DNA of 34,092 nt from Salinarimonas sp051117315 (GCA_051117315.1 JBNPEA010000172.1:1-34092), one strand, 5' to 3'. Counted from the stretch's first letter, positions 8,255 through 17,208 are shown. The notes: generated from the sequence alone by a model not told the origin. Translations and numbers: made by a program.

Positions 8255-9006
8255 TCGATCAGCGGCGCGATCGGATGGCGGGATTTCGCCATGCGCAGCT
8301 TCGAGAAGACGTCGGCGTGCGCCTCGTCCTCGTCCTGCGCAGGCAGGTCGATGCCGTAGGCCTTCTCCGGGTCCGTGCGCGCGCCGACGAGCATGATCTC
8401 GGCACCCTCGTAGTTCAGGGGCTCCGGCGTCTCGCTCTCGAAGCGACGGTCGCGGAAGGCCTCCTGGAGCCTCTCGGGGACGTCCACCTGCTGCTCTCTG
8501 GAGAGCCCGGCATGGGCGGGCGAGGCCTTCTCGGGGTTCTTCACGGAGAGCGCGTAGGCGGCCTTCGGCGCGATCTTGAACGCCTTCTGCACCGGGCCGG
8601 GCGTCTCGGGCAGCTCGAGCTCGTAGGCGAGATGCATCTGCCCGGTCTCGGGCGAGCCCTCGCGGGTGATGACGTAGACGCCCTCGCCCGCCGGCCGTGC
8701 GGCCGGCTGGTCCTGCTCGCCGCGGGTCTTCGTCTCGTAGCGCTCCTCGCGCAGCGCCTCTTCGATCGCCGCCGCGTCGTCGGAGACCAGCGTGACGAAG
8801 CCCCAGTTGCGCTCGTGGCGCTCGGCGTCCGGCAGGCGCTTGCGACCGACGATCATCAGCCGCGTGTTCTTGCCGCCGCGCGGGCGCAGGGCCAGGAAGA
8901 AGCGCTGCACGTCGCCCATGCCCTCCGGCTCGTGCTCGTTCACGTCCGGGCGGTAGAGGAAGAAGATGTCGCCTTCCTCCAGGATCTCGATCTCGCGATC
9001 GGCCAT
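8239..9006 (-). CDS. Conserved hypothetical protein, cytoplasmic
   Basis: A 255-residue soluble, highly charged protein starting with MADREIEILEEGDIFFLYRPDVNEHEPEG. An N-terminal globular part of about 90 residues includes VQRFFLALRPRG and LMIVGRKRLPD, ending in HERNWGFVTLV. A second part has GVYVITREG, HLAYELELPE and a C-terminal stretch with AEIMLVGARTDPE. I recognise the general type from other bacterial genomes (a widespread uncharacterised protein with the GDIFF-YRP opening), but no function is known to me. There is no signal peptide or membrane segment. An AAGGGG ribosome-binding site precedes the ATG. The PIN-domain gene lies upstream on the same strand, separated by GC-rich palindromic sequence. 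Confidence 0.75.
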   Translation of the reverse strand: MADREIEILEEGDIFFLYRPDVNEHEPEGMGDVQRFFLALRPRGGKNTRLMIVGRKRLPDAERHERNWGFVTLVSDDAAAIEEALREERYETKTRGEQDQPAARPAGEGVYVITREGSPETGQMHLAYELELPETPGPVQKAFKIAPKAAYALSVKNPEKASPAHAGLSREQQVDVPERLQEAFRDRRFESETPEPLNYEGAEIMLVGARTDPEKAYGIDLPAQDEDEAHADVFSKLRMAKSRHPIAPLIEGAWD

Positions 9007-9132
9007 GGGTGTCCCCTTCGTGGTGTCCCCCTCGACGGCGTTCGCAGATCGCCTCGCCCGATGAACGACGCCCCCGGGGGCGGCGTTCCCGGGCGCGACC
9101 CCGCGCCAGGCATCCGTCTCCCGGAGCCCGTT

Positions 9133-9528
9133 TCAGAGCCCGATCCGACGCGCGAAGGCGCCGGGCGTCTCGACCGGGCAGGGGAGGGTGCCGGCGTGGG
9201 CGAGGAGGTGGTCGTCGCTCGTGATCAGCACGGCGTCGGCCGCGCTGGCGAGTGCCGCGAACTTGCGGTCGGCGGGGTCCACGATCATGCCGAAGCGGGT
9301 GGGCTCGGTATCGCCGTCGAAGCGCGCCGCGTCCCGGAACAGCGGCGCGGCATCGCTCCAGCGCAGGCGCGGGATGCGCTCGAGCACGTGGCGCGTCTCC
9401 GCTGCCGTCTCCTCGTCCCAGACCAGCGTGAGCGCACCCTCGCGCACCGCCGCGAGGATGCGCGCGGAGGCGCTGGCGGGATTGAAGCCCGCGGCGACGA
9501 AGGCGTTGGTGTCGATGACGATGCGCAT
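9133..9528 (-). CDS. PIN-domain protein (COG1569-type putative toxin), no obvious antitoxin
   Basis: A 131-residue PIN-domain ribonuclease candidate. Acidic active-site residues are D6 in VIDTNAFV, an acidic residue in the EETAAET segment, D84/D87 in DPADRKFAALA, and D105 in LITSDDHLL. This is the order of the Mg2+-binding pocket in VapC-like and COG1569 PIN toxins. An AGGAG site precedes the ATG. No small antitoxin gene lies immediately upstream or overlapping; the upstream 200 bases hold a tandem repeat and a divergent membrane mini-protein. It may therefore be an orphan toxin, a PIN nuclease with another role, or have its antitoxin elsewhere. It differs clearly from the two PIN toxins at 31482 and 32242. 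Confidence 0.82.
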   Translation of the reverse strand: MRIVIDTNAFVAAGFNPASASARILAAVREGALTLVWDEETAAETRHVLERIPRLRWSDAAPLFRDAARFDGDTEPTRFGMIVDPADRKFAALASAADAVLITSDDHLLAHAGTLPCPVETPGAFARRIGL

Positions 9529-9620
9529 GCTGGCTCCTGCGACGGCCCGGCTCGATGCGGCTCAGGCCACGGCACCGGGAACGGAATCCGGCGGGGTCCC
9601 GTTCAAGGGCGAGGACGTCT

Positions 9621-9704
9621 CCAGTCGACGTGCCCAGTGGACGTGCCCAGTCGACGTGCCCAGTCGACGTGCCCAGTCGACGTGCCCAGTCGACGTCGCC
9701 AGTC
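9621..9704. repeat. 13-bp tandem repeat, six units plus a partial
   Basis: Units of CCAGTCGACGTGC start at 9621, 9634, 9647, 9660, 9673 and 9686, followed by a partial CCAGTC at 9699-9704. Unit 2 has one change (GTGGAC) and unit 6 ends TCG instead of TGC. Each normal unit contains the palindrome GTCGAC. The array lies in the divergent intergenic region between the PIN gene (minus) and the DUF3309 gene (plus), ending about 26 bases before the latter's GTG. Because 13 is not a multiple of three and the array lies outside both genes, it is more likely structural or regulatory than coding. Confidence 0.9.
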
Positions 9705-9730
9705 TATGCCGAACCTCGGAGGATCACACC

Positions 9731-9916
9731 GTGTACGGCTTCTGGATACTCCTCCTGCTCCTGCTCGTCCTCGTCGCCGTCGTCCCCGCCTGGCCCTACA
9801 GCAGGGGATGGGGCTACACGCCGGCGGGCTCCATCCTCGGCTTCGTCGTCCTGTTCCTGATCTTCGTCTGGCTCGGCTGGATCGTCTTCGCCTGGCCCTG
9901 GGCCGCGGCGTACTGA
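9731..9916 (+). CDS. DUF3309-type small membrane protein
   Basis: A 61-residue protein beginning at GTG 9731, with a strong GGAGG eight bases upstream. It has two hydrophobic segments (WILLLLLLVLVAVVPAW and the segment FVVLFLIFVWLGWIVFAW) joined by a short polar turn PYSRGWGYTPAGS. The combination 'P-W-P-x-S-R-G-W-G-Y-x-P-x-G' between two helices is typical of DUF3309 proteins, which are common in rhizobia and other proteobacteria and have no established function. The product is slightly longer than the usual roughly 50 residues because of a tryptophan-rich tail. A tandem repeat array occupies its leader region. The next gene starts 12 bases downstream, so the two are probably cotranscribed. 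Confidence 0.82.
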   Translation: MYGFWILLLLLLVLVAVVPAWPYSRGWGYTPAGSILGFVVLFLIFVWLGWIVFAWPWAAAY

Positions 9917-9927
9917 GGGAGGGCACG

Positions 9928-10176
9928 ATGGTGGACATGCTCACACGCGAGGAGGTCCGGGCCGTGGCCGGGCCGATCGACGACATCACGGTGGCCGAGA
10001 TCATCGCCACAGGTGCCACGCAGGAGGATCTCGCCGAGGCGCAGGCCTGGGTCGAGAACAATGAGGCGATGCTCAACGAGGGCCGCCGCCTGCCCTCCGG
10101 CGGGCGGGTCGGCAGGCTCGTCGACATCCTCTCCCCGCCCTCCGACCCCGAGGAGGCGTTCCGGCCGCCTCCGTGA
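9928..10176 (+). CDS. Small conserved hypothetical protein (82 residues)
   Basis: Acidic, soluble, probably helical. Its core ITVAEIIATGATQEDLAEAQAWVENNEAM is followed by PSGGRVGRLVDILSPP and a proline-rich tail. Short proteins with a similar 'VAxIxATGA...DLxEAxAW' core occur in Hyphomicrobiales as hypothetical proteins (from memory, not searched). The GAGGGAGGG just after the preceding stop codon serves as ribosome-binding site for the ATG at 9928. It probably forms a two-gene unit with the DUF3309 gene. No function can be assigned. Confidence 0.7.
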   Translation: MVDMLTREEVRAVAGPIDDITVAEIIATGATQEDLAEAQAWVENNEAMLNEGRRLPSGGRVGRLVDILSPPSDPEEAFRPPP

Positions 10177-10520
10177 GGCCGCTTCGTGAGGCCGCTTCGT
10201 GAGGTCTGCGGTGTGGCGGGCGCGCCGAGCGCGCCCGCTTCCTCTCGCGCGATCGCGCCGATACAGGTGGCGCGCGAGCGATCGCAGCCCGTGGCGCTTC
10301 GCGTCGCCGACGCGCTCCACAATCCCAGGATCAGCACGAGGACGCCCACCGCGACGTCGTCCCAGATCGCCGGCTCGATGCCGCCGTAGGGCAGGACCTC
10401 GGCGAGCCGTCGCTCGCGCGCACCGGCGACGTTTTCCGCCCCACGGCCGGTCGCCTGAAACGCAGCGCCGCCCCGGGCGTTGGCTGCGGTGATCCCCCGC
10501 CCTCGACCCCGGAGGCCCGC
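10177..10520. other. 344-base gap without a confident gene
   Basis: It opens with a 13-bp direct duplication (GTGAGGCCGCTTC at 10173-10185 and 10186-10198, then GTGAGG) that overlaps the stop codon of the preceding gene. Around 10310-10395 the minus strand can encode a short hydrophobic stretch (AIWDDVAVGVLVLILGLW) reminiscent of SPW-repeat membrane proteins, but no start, ribosome-binding site or full-length frame supports a living gene. The last 20 bases hold the GGAGG site of the downstream molybdenum hydroxylase operon. No clear -35/-10 pair was found. Confidence 0.4.
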
Positions 10521-11096
10521 GTGAGCGAGACGACGACCGGCGCCGGCGCGCCCGCCCCCCTCGATGCTCCCCAGCCCGCCTATCCCGTGCGGATCACGGT
10601 CAACGGCGAGGTGCACGAGATCGCCCTCGACCCCCGGGCCACCCTGCTCGACACCCTGCGCGACCGGCTGCGCCTCACCGGCGCGAAGAAGGGCTGCGAG
10701 CACGGCTCCTGCGGCGCCTGCACGGTGCTGATCGACGGGCGCCGCGCGGTCTCCTGCCTCGTTCTCGCCGTCACCTGCGACGGGCGCGAGATCACCACGA
10801 TCGAGGGCCTCGCCCGGGACGGGCAACTGCACCCGGTCCAGCAGGCCTTCCTCGACCAGGACGCCTTCCAGTGCGGCTACTGCACGCCGGGCCAGATCAT
10901 GTCGTCGGTCGGCCTGATCGCCGAGGGCCGTGCCCAGGACGACGCGGCGCTGCGCGACGAGCTCTCCGGCAATCTCTGCCGCTGCGGCGCCTACCCGAAC
11001 ATTCTCGCCGCCGTCCGCCAGACGACGGGGATCGAGCCCGCGCCCGTCGAGACGACGGGCGATCACCGCGTGCGCGCCGCCGGCGGAGGTGCCTGA
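10521..11096 (+). CDS. Molybdenum hydroxylase [2Fe-2S] subunit (PaoA/YagT-like)
   Basis: The 191-residue small subunit of a xanthine-oxidase-family molybdoenzyme passes electrons from the Mo site to the FAD subunit. The N-terminal plant-ferredoxin-like cluster uses C59, C64, C67 and C79 (KKGCEHGSCGACTV...SC); the C-terminal helical cluster uses C118, C121, C153 and C155 (CGYCTPG...CRCG). The start is GTG at 10521 with GGAGG seven bases upstream. Unlike E. coli PaoA there is no twin-arginine signal, only a short Ala/Pro-rich N-terminus, so the enzyme is probably cytoplasmic. It overlaps the FAD subunit gene by one base (TGATG). Aldehydes or N-heterocycles are family substrates; the real substrate is unknown. 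Confidence 0.93.
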   Translation: MSETTTGAGAPAPLDAPQPAYPVRITVNGEVHEIALDPRATLLDTLRDRLRLTGAKKGCEHGSCGACTVLIDGRRAVSCLVLAVTCDGREITTIEGLARDGQLHPVQQAFLDQDAFQCGYCTPGQIMSSVGLIAEGRAQDDAALRDELSGNLCRCGAYPNILAAVRQTTGIEPAPVETTGDHRVRAAGGGA

Positions 11097-12079
11097 TGCA
11101 GCCGTTCAGCTATCGCAAGATCCACGACGTCGCCGCCGCGGTCGACCACGGCGCGCGCGAGCCGAACACGGTGTTCCTCGCCGGCGGCACCGACCTCGTG
11201 CAGCTCCTGCAGGACGGGATCGCGCGGCCCGACGGCGTCGTCGACATCACCGACCTGCCGTTCTCGAGCATCGCCACGACGATCGATGGCCTGCGCATCG
11301 GCGCGCTCGCCAGGCTCGCCGACGTCGCCGACCATCAGCACGTGCGCGAGCGCTATCCCGCTCTCGCCGCGGCACTGGGCGAGACCGCCTCGCCGATGGT
11401 GCGCAACATGGCCACGATGGGCGGCAACCTGCTCCAGCGCACGCGCTGCGCCTGGTTCCGCGACGGCGTCTCGGCCTGCAACAAGCGCGCGCCCGGCAGC
11501 GGCTGCGGCGCGCGCCTGTCGGACGATGCGCGGGCCGCGCTCTTCGGCGCGAGCGAGGCCTGCGTCGCCACGCACGCCTCAGACCTCGCGGTGGCGCTCC
11601 TCGCGCTGGACGCCGAGGTGCTCGTCGTCGGGCCGACGGGCGAGCGCTCGATCCCGATCGAGCGGCTGCATACGCTGCCGGGCGATACGCCCTGGATCGA
11701 CAGCGACCTCGAGCCCGGCGAGGTGATCTCCGCGATCTTCGTGCCGCGGGACGCCGCCGGGCGGGCGCAGGCCTATGCCAAGCTGCGTCATCGCGCGAGC
11801 TTCGAGTGGCCGCTCGTCTCGGCCGGCGTCTCGCTGATGATCGTCGACGGCCTGATCGAGGACGCCCGCGTCGCGCTCGGCGGCGTCGCCCACAAGCCCT
11901 GGCGGGCGGAGCATGTCGAGCGCCTGCTGATCGGGCGCGAGCTCGAGCCGCTCCTCGTGCGCGAGGCCGGCGAGGCCGCGACCGAAGGCGCCCCTCCCCT
12001 CGGCGGGAACGCCGCGAAGATTCCCCTCCTCGCGCGGGTCGTCTCCCGTGCGCTCAGCGACGCAGGAGGCCTGCCATGA
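11096..12079 (+). CDS. Molybdenum hydroxylase FAD subunit with Cys-rich loop (PaoB/YagS-like)
   Basis: A 327-residue FAD-binding subunit of the CO dehydrogenase M / XdhB type. The flavin-binding LAGGTDLVQL lies near residues 28-37 and MATMGGNLLQ near 106-115. Immediately after comes a loop with C118, C128, C137 and C156 (RCAWFRD, SACNKRAPGSGCG, SEAC). In E. coli PaoB an equivalent insertion binds a [4Fe-4S] cluster, so this subunit probably carries one too. That places the operon with PaoABC rather than classical xanthine dehydrogenases. Its stop overlaps the start of the large subunit gene (ATGA), which indicates tight translational coupling. Confidence 0.92.
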   Translation: MQPFSYRKIHDVAAAVDHGAREPNTVFLAGGTDLVQLLQDGIARPDGVVDITDLPFSSIATTIDGLRIGALARLADVADHQHVRERYPALAAALGETASPMVRNMATMGGNLLQRTRCAWFRDGVSACNKRAPGSGCGARLSDDARAALFGASEACVATHASDLAVALLALDAEVLVVGPTGERSIPIERLHTLPGDTPWIDSDLEPGEVISAIFVPRDAAGRAQAYAKLRHRASFEWPLVSAGVSLMIVDGLIEDARVALGGVAHKPWRAEHVERLLIGRELEPLLVREAGEAATEGAPPLGGNAAKIPLLARVVSRALSDAGGLP

Positions 12080-14241
12080 CGATCGTCGGCTCCCCCGTCA
12101 CGCGCGTCGACGGCCCGGCCAAGGTCACCGGGTCGGCGGTGTACGCGGCCGATTTCGACATTCCCCACCTCGCCCACGCCGCCATCGTGCAGGCGACCGT
12201 CCCCGCCGGGCGGATCGCCGCGATCGACGTCCGGGCCGCCGAGGCGGCGCCCGGCGTGCTCGCGGTGATGACCCACGAGACCACCCGGCGCCTGCCCTGG
12301 CATCCCCGCGATCCGCGCCCCGGCGTCGACCCGAAATCGGGCGAGCGGCTGCACGTCCTGCAGGACGACCTCGTGCGCTACGACGGCCAGCCCGTCGCCC
12401 TCGTCGTCGCGCAGACCGAGGAGGAGGCGCGTGCCGCCGCCGATCTCGTGCGCGTGGACTACGCGCCGACCGCCGCGCGCACGCGCTTCGATCTCGCCTA
12501 CGCCCACGCCCCGAGCGAGGCGACCGCGAAAGCCGGGCGGCCCGGCGACACGCTCCGCGGCGATCCGGAGCGCGCCTACGCCGAGGCGCCGGTGCGCGTC
12601 GACGTGCCCTTCGCCCAGCCGCGCGAGCAGCACGCGGCGATCGAGCCGCACGCGACCATCGCCGCCTGGGACGAGGACGGGCGCCTGACCCTGTGGGACA
12701 AGTCGCAATGGGTCGACAACGTGCGCGCCGAGATCGCCCACGTCTTCGGCATGGAGGAGGAGCGCATTCGCGTGATCTCCCCCTTCGTCGGCGGCGCCTT
12801 CGGCTCGGGCCTGCGGACCTGGCCCCACGTGACGCTGGCGGCACTCGCCGCGGAGGAGGTCGGGCGGCCGGTGCGGCTCGCGCTCTCGCGTCGCGCGCTG
12901 TTCACGAACACCGGCTTCCGGCCCCGCACCGAGAGCCGCCTGCGCCTCGCCGCCTCGCCCGACGGGCGCCTCGCCGCGATCCTGCACGAGGCTACCGGGC
13001 AGACCTCTTCCTACGAGGAATACGCGGAGACGACGCTCACCCCGACGCGGCAGCTCTACGCCTGCGAGAACGTGTCGACGCGCTATCGTCTCGTCGACAT
13101 GAACGTGAACACGCCCTCGCCCATGCGCGGGCCCGGCGCCGTCACCGGCGAGCTCTTCCTCGAGACGGCGATGGACGAGCTCGCGCACGGGCTCGGCATG
13201 GACCCGCTCGAGCTGCGCCGGGTGAACTTCGCCGAGAGCGATCCCGACAGCGGCAAGCCGTGGTCCTCGAAGGCGCTCGCCGCCTGCTACGACCAGGCCG
13301 CCGAGCGCTTCGGCTGGGCGGGGCGCCCGCGCACGGAGGAGGCGCGGCGCGTCGGCCGCGAGGTGATCGGCTCGGGCATGACGAGCGCCTTCTACCCGGC
13401 GCATCGCTCGAAGGCGCGTACCCGGGTGACGCTCTACGCCAACGGCGGCGCGATGATCCAGGCGGCGACCTCCGACATGGGTCCGGGCACCTACACCGCG
13501 CTCTCCCAGGTGGCGGCTGACGGGCTCGGCCTGCCGCTGGAGCAGGTGCGCGTCGAGATCGGCGACAGCGCCCTGCCGCCGGCGCCGGCCCACGGCGGCT
13601 CGATCACCATGGCGACGCTCGGCAACGCCGTCGCCGACGCCTGCGGCCGGCTGCGCGAGAGCCTCGGCGGCGGCGACGGCGAGGCCGCCTCCGGCGATCT
13701 CGCGGAGGCGCTGCGCCGCACCGGCCGCGACAGCGTCTGCGCCGAGGGCTCGTCGAGCCCCGGGCGGGAGGCGCAGGACTACGAGAGCGCCGCCTTCGGC
13801 GCCGTCTTCGCCGAGGTGCGGGTCGACCCCGAGCTCGGCACGGTGCGGGTCGCCCGCCTCGTCGGCGGCTACGACGTCGGGCGGGTGGTGAACCCGATGC
13901 TGGCGCGCTCGCAATGCATCGGGGGCATGGTCCAGGGCATCGGCATGGCGCTGACCGAGGAGGCACACTTCGACGAGCGCCTGGGCCGGGTGATGAACGC
14001 CAACCTGTCGGACTACCTCGTCCCGGTCTGCGCCGACGTGGGAGCGCTGGAGGCGTTCTTCGTCGAGAGCGACGACCGCATCTTCAACCCGCTCGGGGTG
14101 AAGGGGCTCGCCGAGGTGGCGCTGTGCGGCGTCGCCGCCGCGATCGTCAACGCGGTGTTCGACGCGACGGGGCTGCGCATGCGCGAGGTGCCGGTCACGC
14201 CCGAGCGCATCGTCATGGCGGAGGCGGCGCGGGGCCGGTAG
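12076..14241 (+). CDS. Molybdenum hydroxylase large, molybdopterin-binding subunit (PaoC/YagR-like)
   Basis: The 721-residue catalytic subunit. N-terminal domain: RVDGPAKVTGSAVYAADF at about 10-27. Molybdopterin contacts are GGAFGSGLRTWPH (about 240) and MRGPGAV (about 350), with GGSITMATLGNAV further on. The catalytic glutamate is E680 in KGLAEVALCG, as in PaoC and xanthine dehydrogenase. Length matches PaoC (about 730) and is shorter than CO dehydrogenase-type large subunits. It would bind a molybdopterin-cytosine-dinucleotide-type cofactor by analogy. I see no XdhC/PaoD-like maturation gene nearby, so insertion must rely on a gene elsewhere. The stop lies two bases from the stop of a convergent small gene. 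Confidence 0.93.
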   Translation: MTIVGSPVTRVDGPAKVTGSAVYAADFDIPHLAHAAIVQATVPAGRIAAIDVRAAEAAPGVLAVMTHETTRRLPWHPRDPRPGVDPKSGERLHVLQDDLVRYDGQPVALVVAQTEEEARAAADLVRVDYAPTAARTRFDLAYAHAPSEATAKAGRPGDTLRGDPERAYAEAPVRVDVPFAQPREQHAAIEPHATIAAWDEDGRLTLWDKSQWVDNVRAEIAHVFGMEEERIRVISPFVGGAFGSGLRTWPHVTLAALAAEEVGRPVRLALSRRALFTNTGFRPRTESRLRLAASPDGRLAAILHEATGQTSSYEEYAETTLTPTRQLYACENVSTRYRLVDMNVNTPSPMRGPGAVTGELFLETAMDELAHGLGMDPLELRRVNFAESDPDSGKPWSSKALAACYDQAAERFGWAGRPRTEEARRVGREVIGSGMTSAFYPAHRSKARTRVTLYANGGAMIQAATSDMGPGTYTALSQVAADGLGLPLEQVRVEIGDSALPPAPAHGGSITMATLGNAVADACGRLRESLGGGDGEAASGDLAEALRRTGRDSVCAEGSSSPGREAQDYESAAFGAVFAEVRVDPELGTVRVARLVGGYDVGRVVNPMLARSQCIGGMVQGIGMALTEEAHFDERLGRVMNANLSDYLVPVCADVGALEAFFVESDDRIFNPLGVKGLAEVALCGVAAAIVNAVFDATGLRMREVPVTPERIVMAEAARGR

Positions 14242-14243
14242 GC

Positions 14244-14525
14244 TCAGCGTCGGCCCGGCCCGCGCCCCTCGGGCGCCAGCCTGCGGCGCACGCGACGCCA
14301 GATTCCCTGCTCGCGCGCCTCGCCGCGCGCATAGGCCGCCGCCTCCTTCGCGGCGGCGGCCTCCCACGCCTGATGCCCGTGCTCGGCGCGTAGCCGGTCC
14401 GCCCGCGCGACGATCTCCGCGTGCGGCACGAGCGCAGCGCGGATTGCGTGGTCCCACAGGCTCCACGCGAGAGCGCCCACGGGGATGGCCAGGACGACCA
14501 ACCAGAAGATGATTCCGCTGGACAT
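14244..14525 (-). CDS. Small single-pass membrane protein, hypothetical
   Basis: A 93-residue protein starting MSSGIIFWLVVLAIPVGALAWSLWDHAI, with one N-terminal transmembrane helix (about 4-23) followed by an alanine- and arginine-rich, probably helical cytoplasmic tail that ends RRRLAPEGRGPGRR. I do not recognise a family. The ATG at 14525 is chosen because it begins just before the membrane helix and lies downstream of a plausible promoter; an upstream ATG at 14579 would lie before that promoter. It is divergent from the XRE regulator gene and convergent with the molybdenum hydroxylase operon. Confidence 0.6.
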   Translation of the reverse strand: MSSGIIFWLVVLAIPVGALAWSLWDHAIRAALVPHAEIVARADRLRAEHGHQAWEAAAAKEAAAYARGEAREQGIWRRVRRRLAPEGRGPGRR

Positions 14526-14562
14526 GTGGCGCAACCGTATAGCGAAACCGCAGTATTCCTGA

Positions 14563-14592
14563 ATTATATTACGCTTCATGGTCCTTCGGCAA
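14563..14592 (-). promoter_or_regulatory. Candidate sigma-70 promoter for the small membrane protein gene
   Basis: On the minus strand TTGCCG (14592-14587) and a perfect TATAAT (14568-14563) are separated by 18 bases, and the start codon follows about 38 bases downstream of the -10. The surrounding stretch 14531-14592 is unusually AT-rich for this genome. It lies in the divergent region shared with the XRE regulator, which could control it. Confidence 0.4.
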
Positions 14593-14658
14593 TCCGGCTC
14601 TGTTCTGCCACCGCTGCGCGGGCGCGACTGTGCGCGCCTCGCAACGGAGTGTGGTCTG

Positions 14659-14988
14659 GTGTCCCTCGCGGAGCTGTTCGGAGCCAATCTCAGGCACATC
14701 CGCAAGGCCAAGGGCCTGACGCAGAGCGTCCTCGCCGAGCGGATCGAGGTCTCCTCGGACATGATCTCCAAGATGGAGCGGGGTGCGGCCGCGCCCTCCT
14801 TCTATACGGTGGAGCGGTTGTGCGCGGCGCTCGAGGTCCAGCCGACCGCGTTCTTCGGCATCGGCTTCACCCCCGGCCCGATGGGGCCGCGGGGCATCAT
14901 CCTCGGGCGCATCCACGCGACCCTGTCCAAGGCGAGCGAGGAGCAGCTCGCCCGCGCCTCCCGCATCCTGCAGGCGCTCGTCGACTAG
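14659..14988 (+). CDS. XRE-family helix-turn-helix regulator
   Basis: A 109-residue protein. The N-terminal Cro/C1-type helix-turn-helix spans about residues 4-60: FGANLRHIRKAKGLTQSVLAERIEVSSDMISKMERGAAAPSFYTVERLCAALEV. A short tail ends in an amphipathic helix, EEQLARASRILQALVD. The start is GTG 14659 with GGAG nine bases upstream; an ATG at 14578 would add 27 residues but has no ribosome-binding site. It probably binds DNA as a dimer in the AT-rich region upstream. Targets could be itself, the divergent small membrane gene or the fumarase gene about 90 bases downstream; none of this is shown by the sequence. Confidence 0.85.
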   Translation: MSLAELFGANLRHIRKAKGLTQSVLAERIEVSSDMISKMERGAAAPSFYTVERLCAALEVQPTAFFGIGFTPGPMGPRGIILGRIHATLSKASEEQLARASRILQALVD

Positions 14989-15081
14989 CTCCGCCCCCAG
15001 CTTGGAATGCGACCGGTTAGCCTCTATGACGCTCCCAGACGGGCGGCCGCACGGGCCGCGACACGGACGAACGCGAGAGCC

Positions 15082-16725
<1,644 letters not shown>

Positions 16726-16735
16726 GGCGGAAACG

Positions 16736-17197
16736 ATGACCGACACGCCCGACCTCGCGGCGCTGCGGGCCGACCCGCGCGTCGCCATCGCCCGCGACGT
16801 GCTGCGCTTCTCCGATTGCGACGCGCTCGGCCACGTCAACAACGTGGTCTACGCCACCATGTGCGAGTCGGGCCGCGTCACGTACCTGCGCGAGCGGCTG
16901 CCGCCGGCGGAGCGGGCGGGCGAGCGGGCGGGCGAGCGGGCGGACTTGGCCTTCGTCATCGTCAAGCTCGAGATCGCCTTCGAGGCCGAGCTGCACTATC
17001 CCGGGGCGGTCGAGACCGCGACCTGGCTCTCCCGGCTCGGCCGCACCTCCTTCACCCTGTCCCAGGCGATCCACGCGGGCGAGCGCCGGGCCGCCACCGC
17101 CGAGGGCGTATGCGTGGCGATCGACGCGACGACGCGCAAGCCGGTCGCGTTCGAAGGGCAGACGCGCGCGGCGATGGAGCGGCTGGTGATCGGGTAG
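16736..17197 (+). CDS. Hot-dog acyl-CoA thioesterase (4HBT family)
   Basis: A 153-residue hot-dog-fold thioesterase. The catalytic region FSDCDALGHVNNVVYATMCESGR (about 25-47) contains the D-x-x-G-H-V-N-N motif of the 4-hydroxybenzoyl-CoA/YbgC-type enzymes, with the aspartate in DALGH as probable nucleophile or base. The long helix and beta sheet follow (FVIVKLEIAFEAEL, TATWLSRLGRTSFTLSQAI). A three-copy ERAG repeat interrupts the protein near residues 59-70 and is probably a surface loop. It follows fumarase closely. Acyl-CoA substrate unknown; a role in freeing CoA or removing misformed acyl-CoAs is only a guess. Confidence 0.85.
   Translation: MTDTPDLAALRADPRVAIARDVLRFSDCDALGHVNNVVYATMCESGRVTYLRERLPPAERAGERAGERADLAFVIVKLEIAFEAELHYPGAVETATWLSRLGRTSFTLSQAIHAGERRAATAEGVCVAIDATTRKPVAFEGQTRAAMERLVIG
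16910..16945 (+). repeat. 12-bp in-frame tandem triplication inside the thioesterase gene
   Basis: GAGCGGGCGGGC at 16910-16921 and 16922-16933, then GAGCGGGCGGAC at 16934-16945 with one base changed. In frame it encodes ERAG-ERAG-ERAD. Multiples of 12 keep the frame, so copy number can vary without breaking the gene. Confidence 0.9.
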
Positions 17198-17208
17198 GGG
17201 CGCGGCCC

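Noticed and set aside
9068..9081. Perfect GC palindrome between the PIN gene and the gene at 8239 as a terminator
   Set aside because: No T-run follows and the palindrome has no loop; GC palindromes of this size arise by chance at this base composition.
9621..9704. CRISPR array
   Set aside because: The repeats are 13 bp with no spacers between them and no cas gene is nearby.
9603..9916. Longer DUF3309 protein including the tandem repeat as an N-terminal extension
   Set aside because: The 13-bp period rotates the frame and gives no sensible N-terminus, while GTG 9731 has an excellent ribosome-binding site and gives the normal family length.
10310..10395. SPW-repeat membrane protein gene on the minus strand
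   Set aside because: Only one hydrophobic stretch fits, with no start site or complete frame; kept only as a possible remnant in the gap description.
10930..14241. Very long overlapping open frames in other registers across the molybdenum hydroxylase genes
   Set aside because: The first part is arginine- and alanine-rich shadow sequence; only the portion after 12076 forms a real protein with family motifs. High GC content makes long spurious frames common here.
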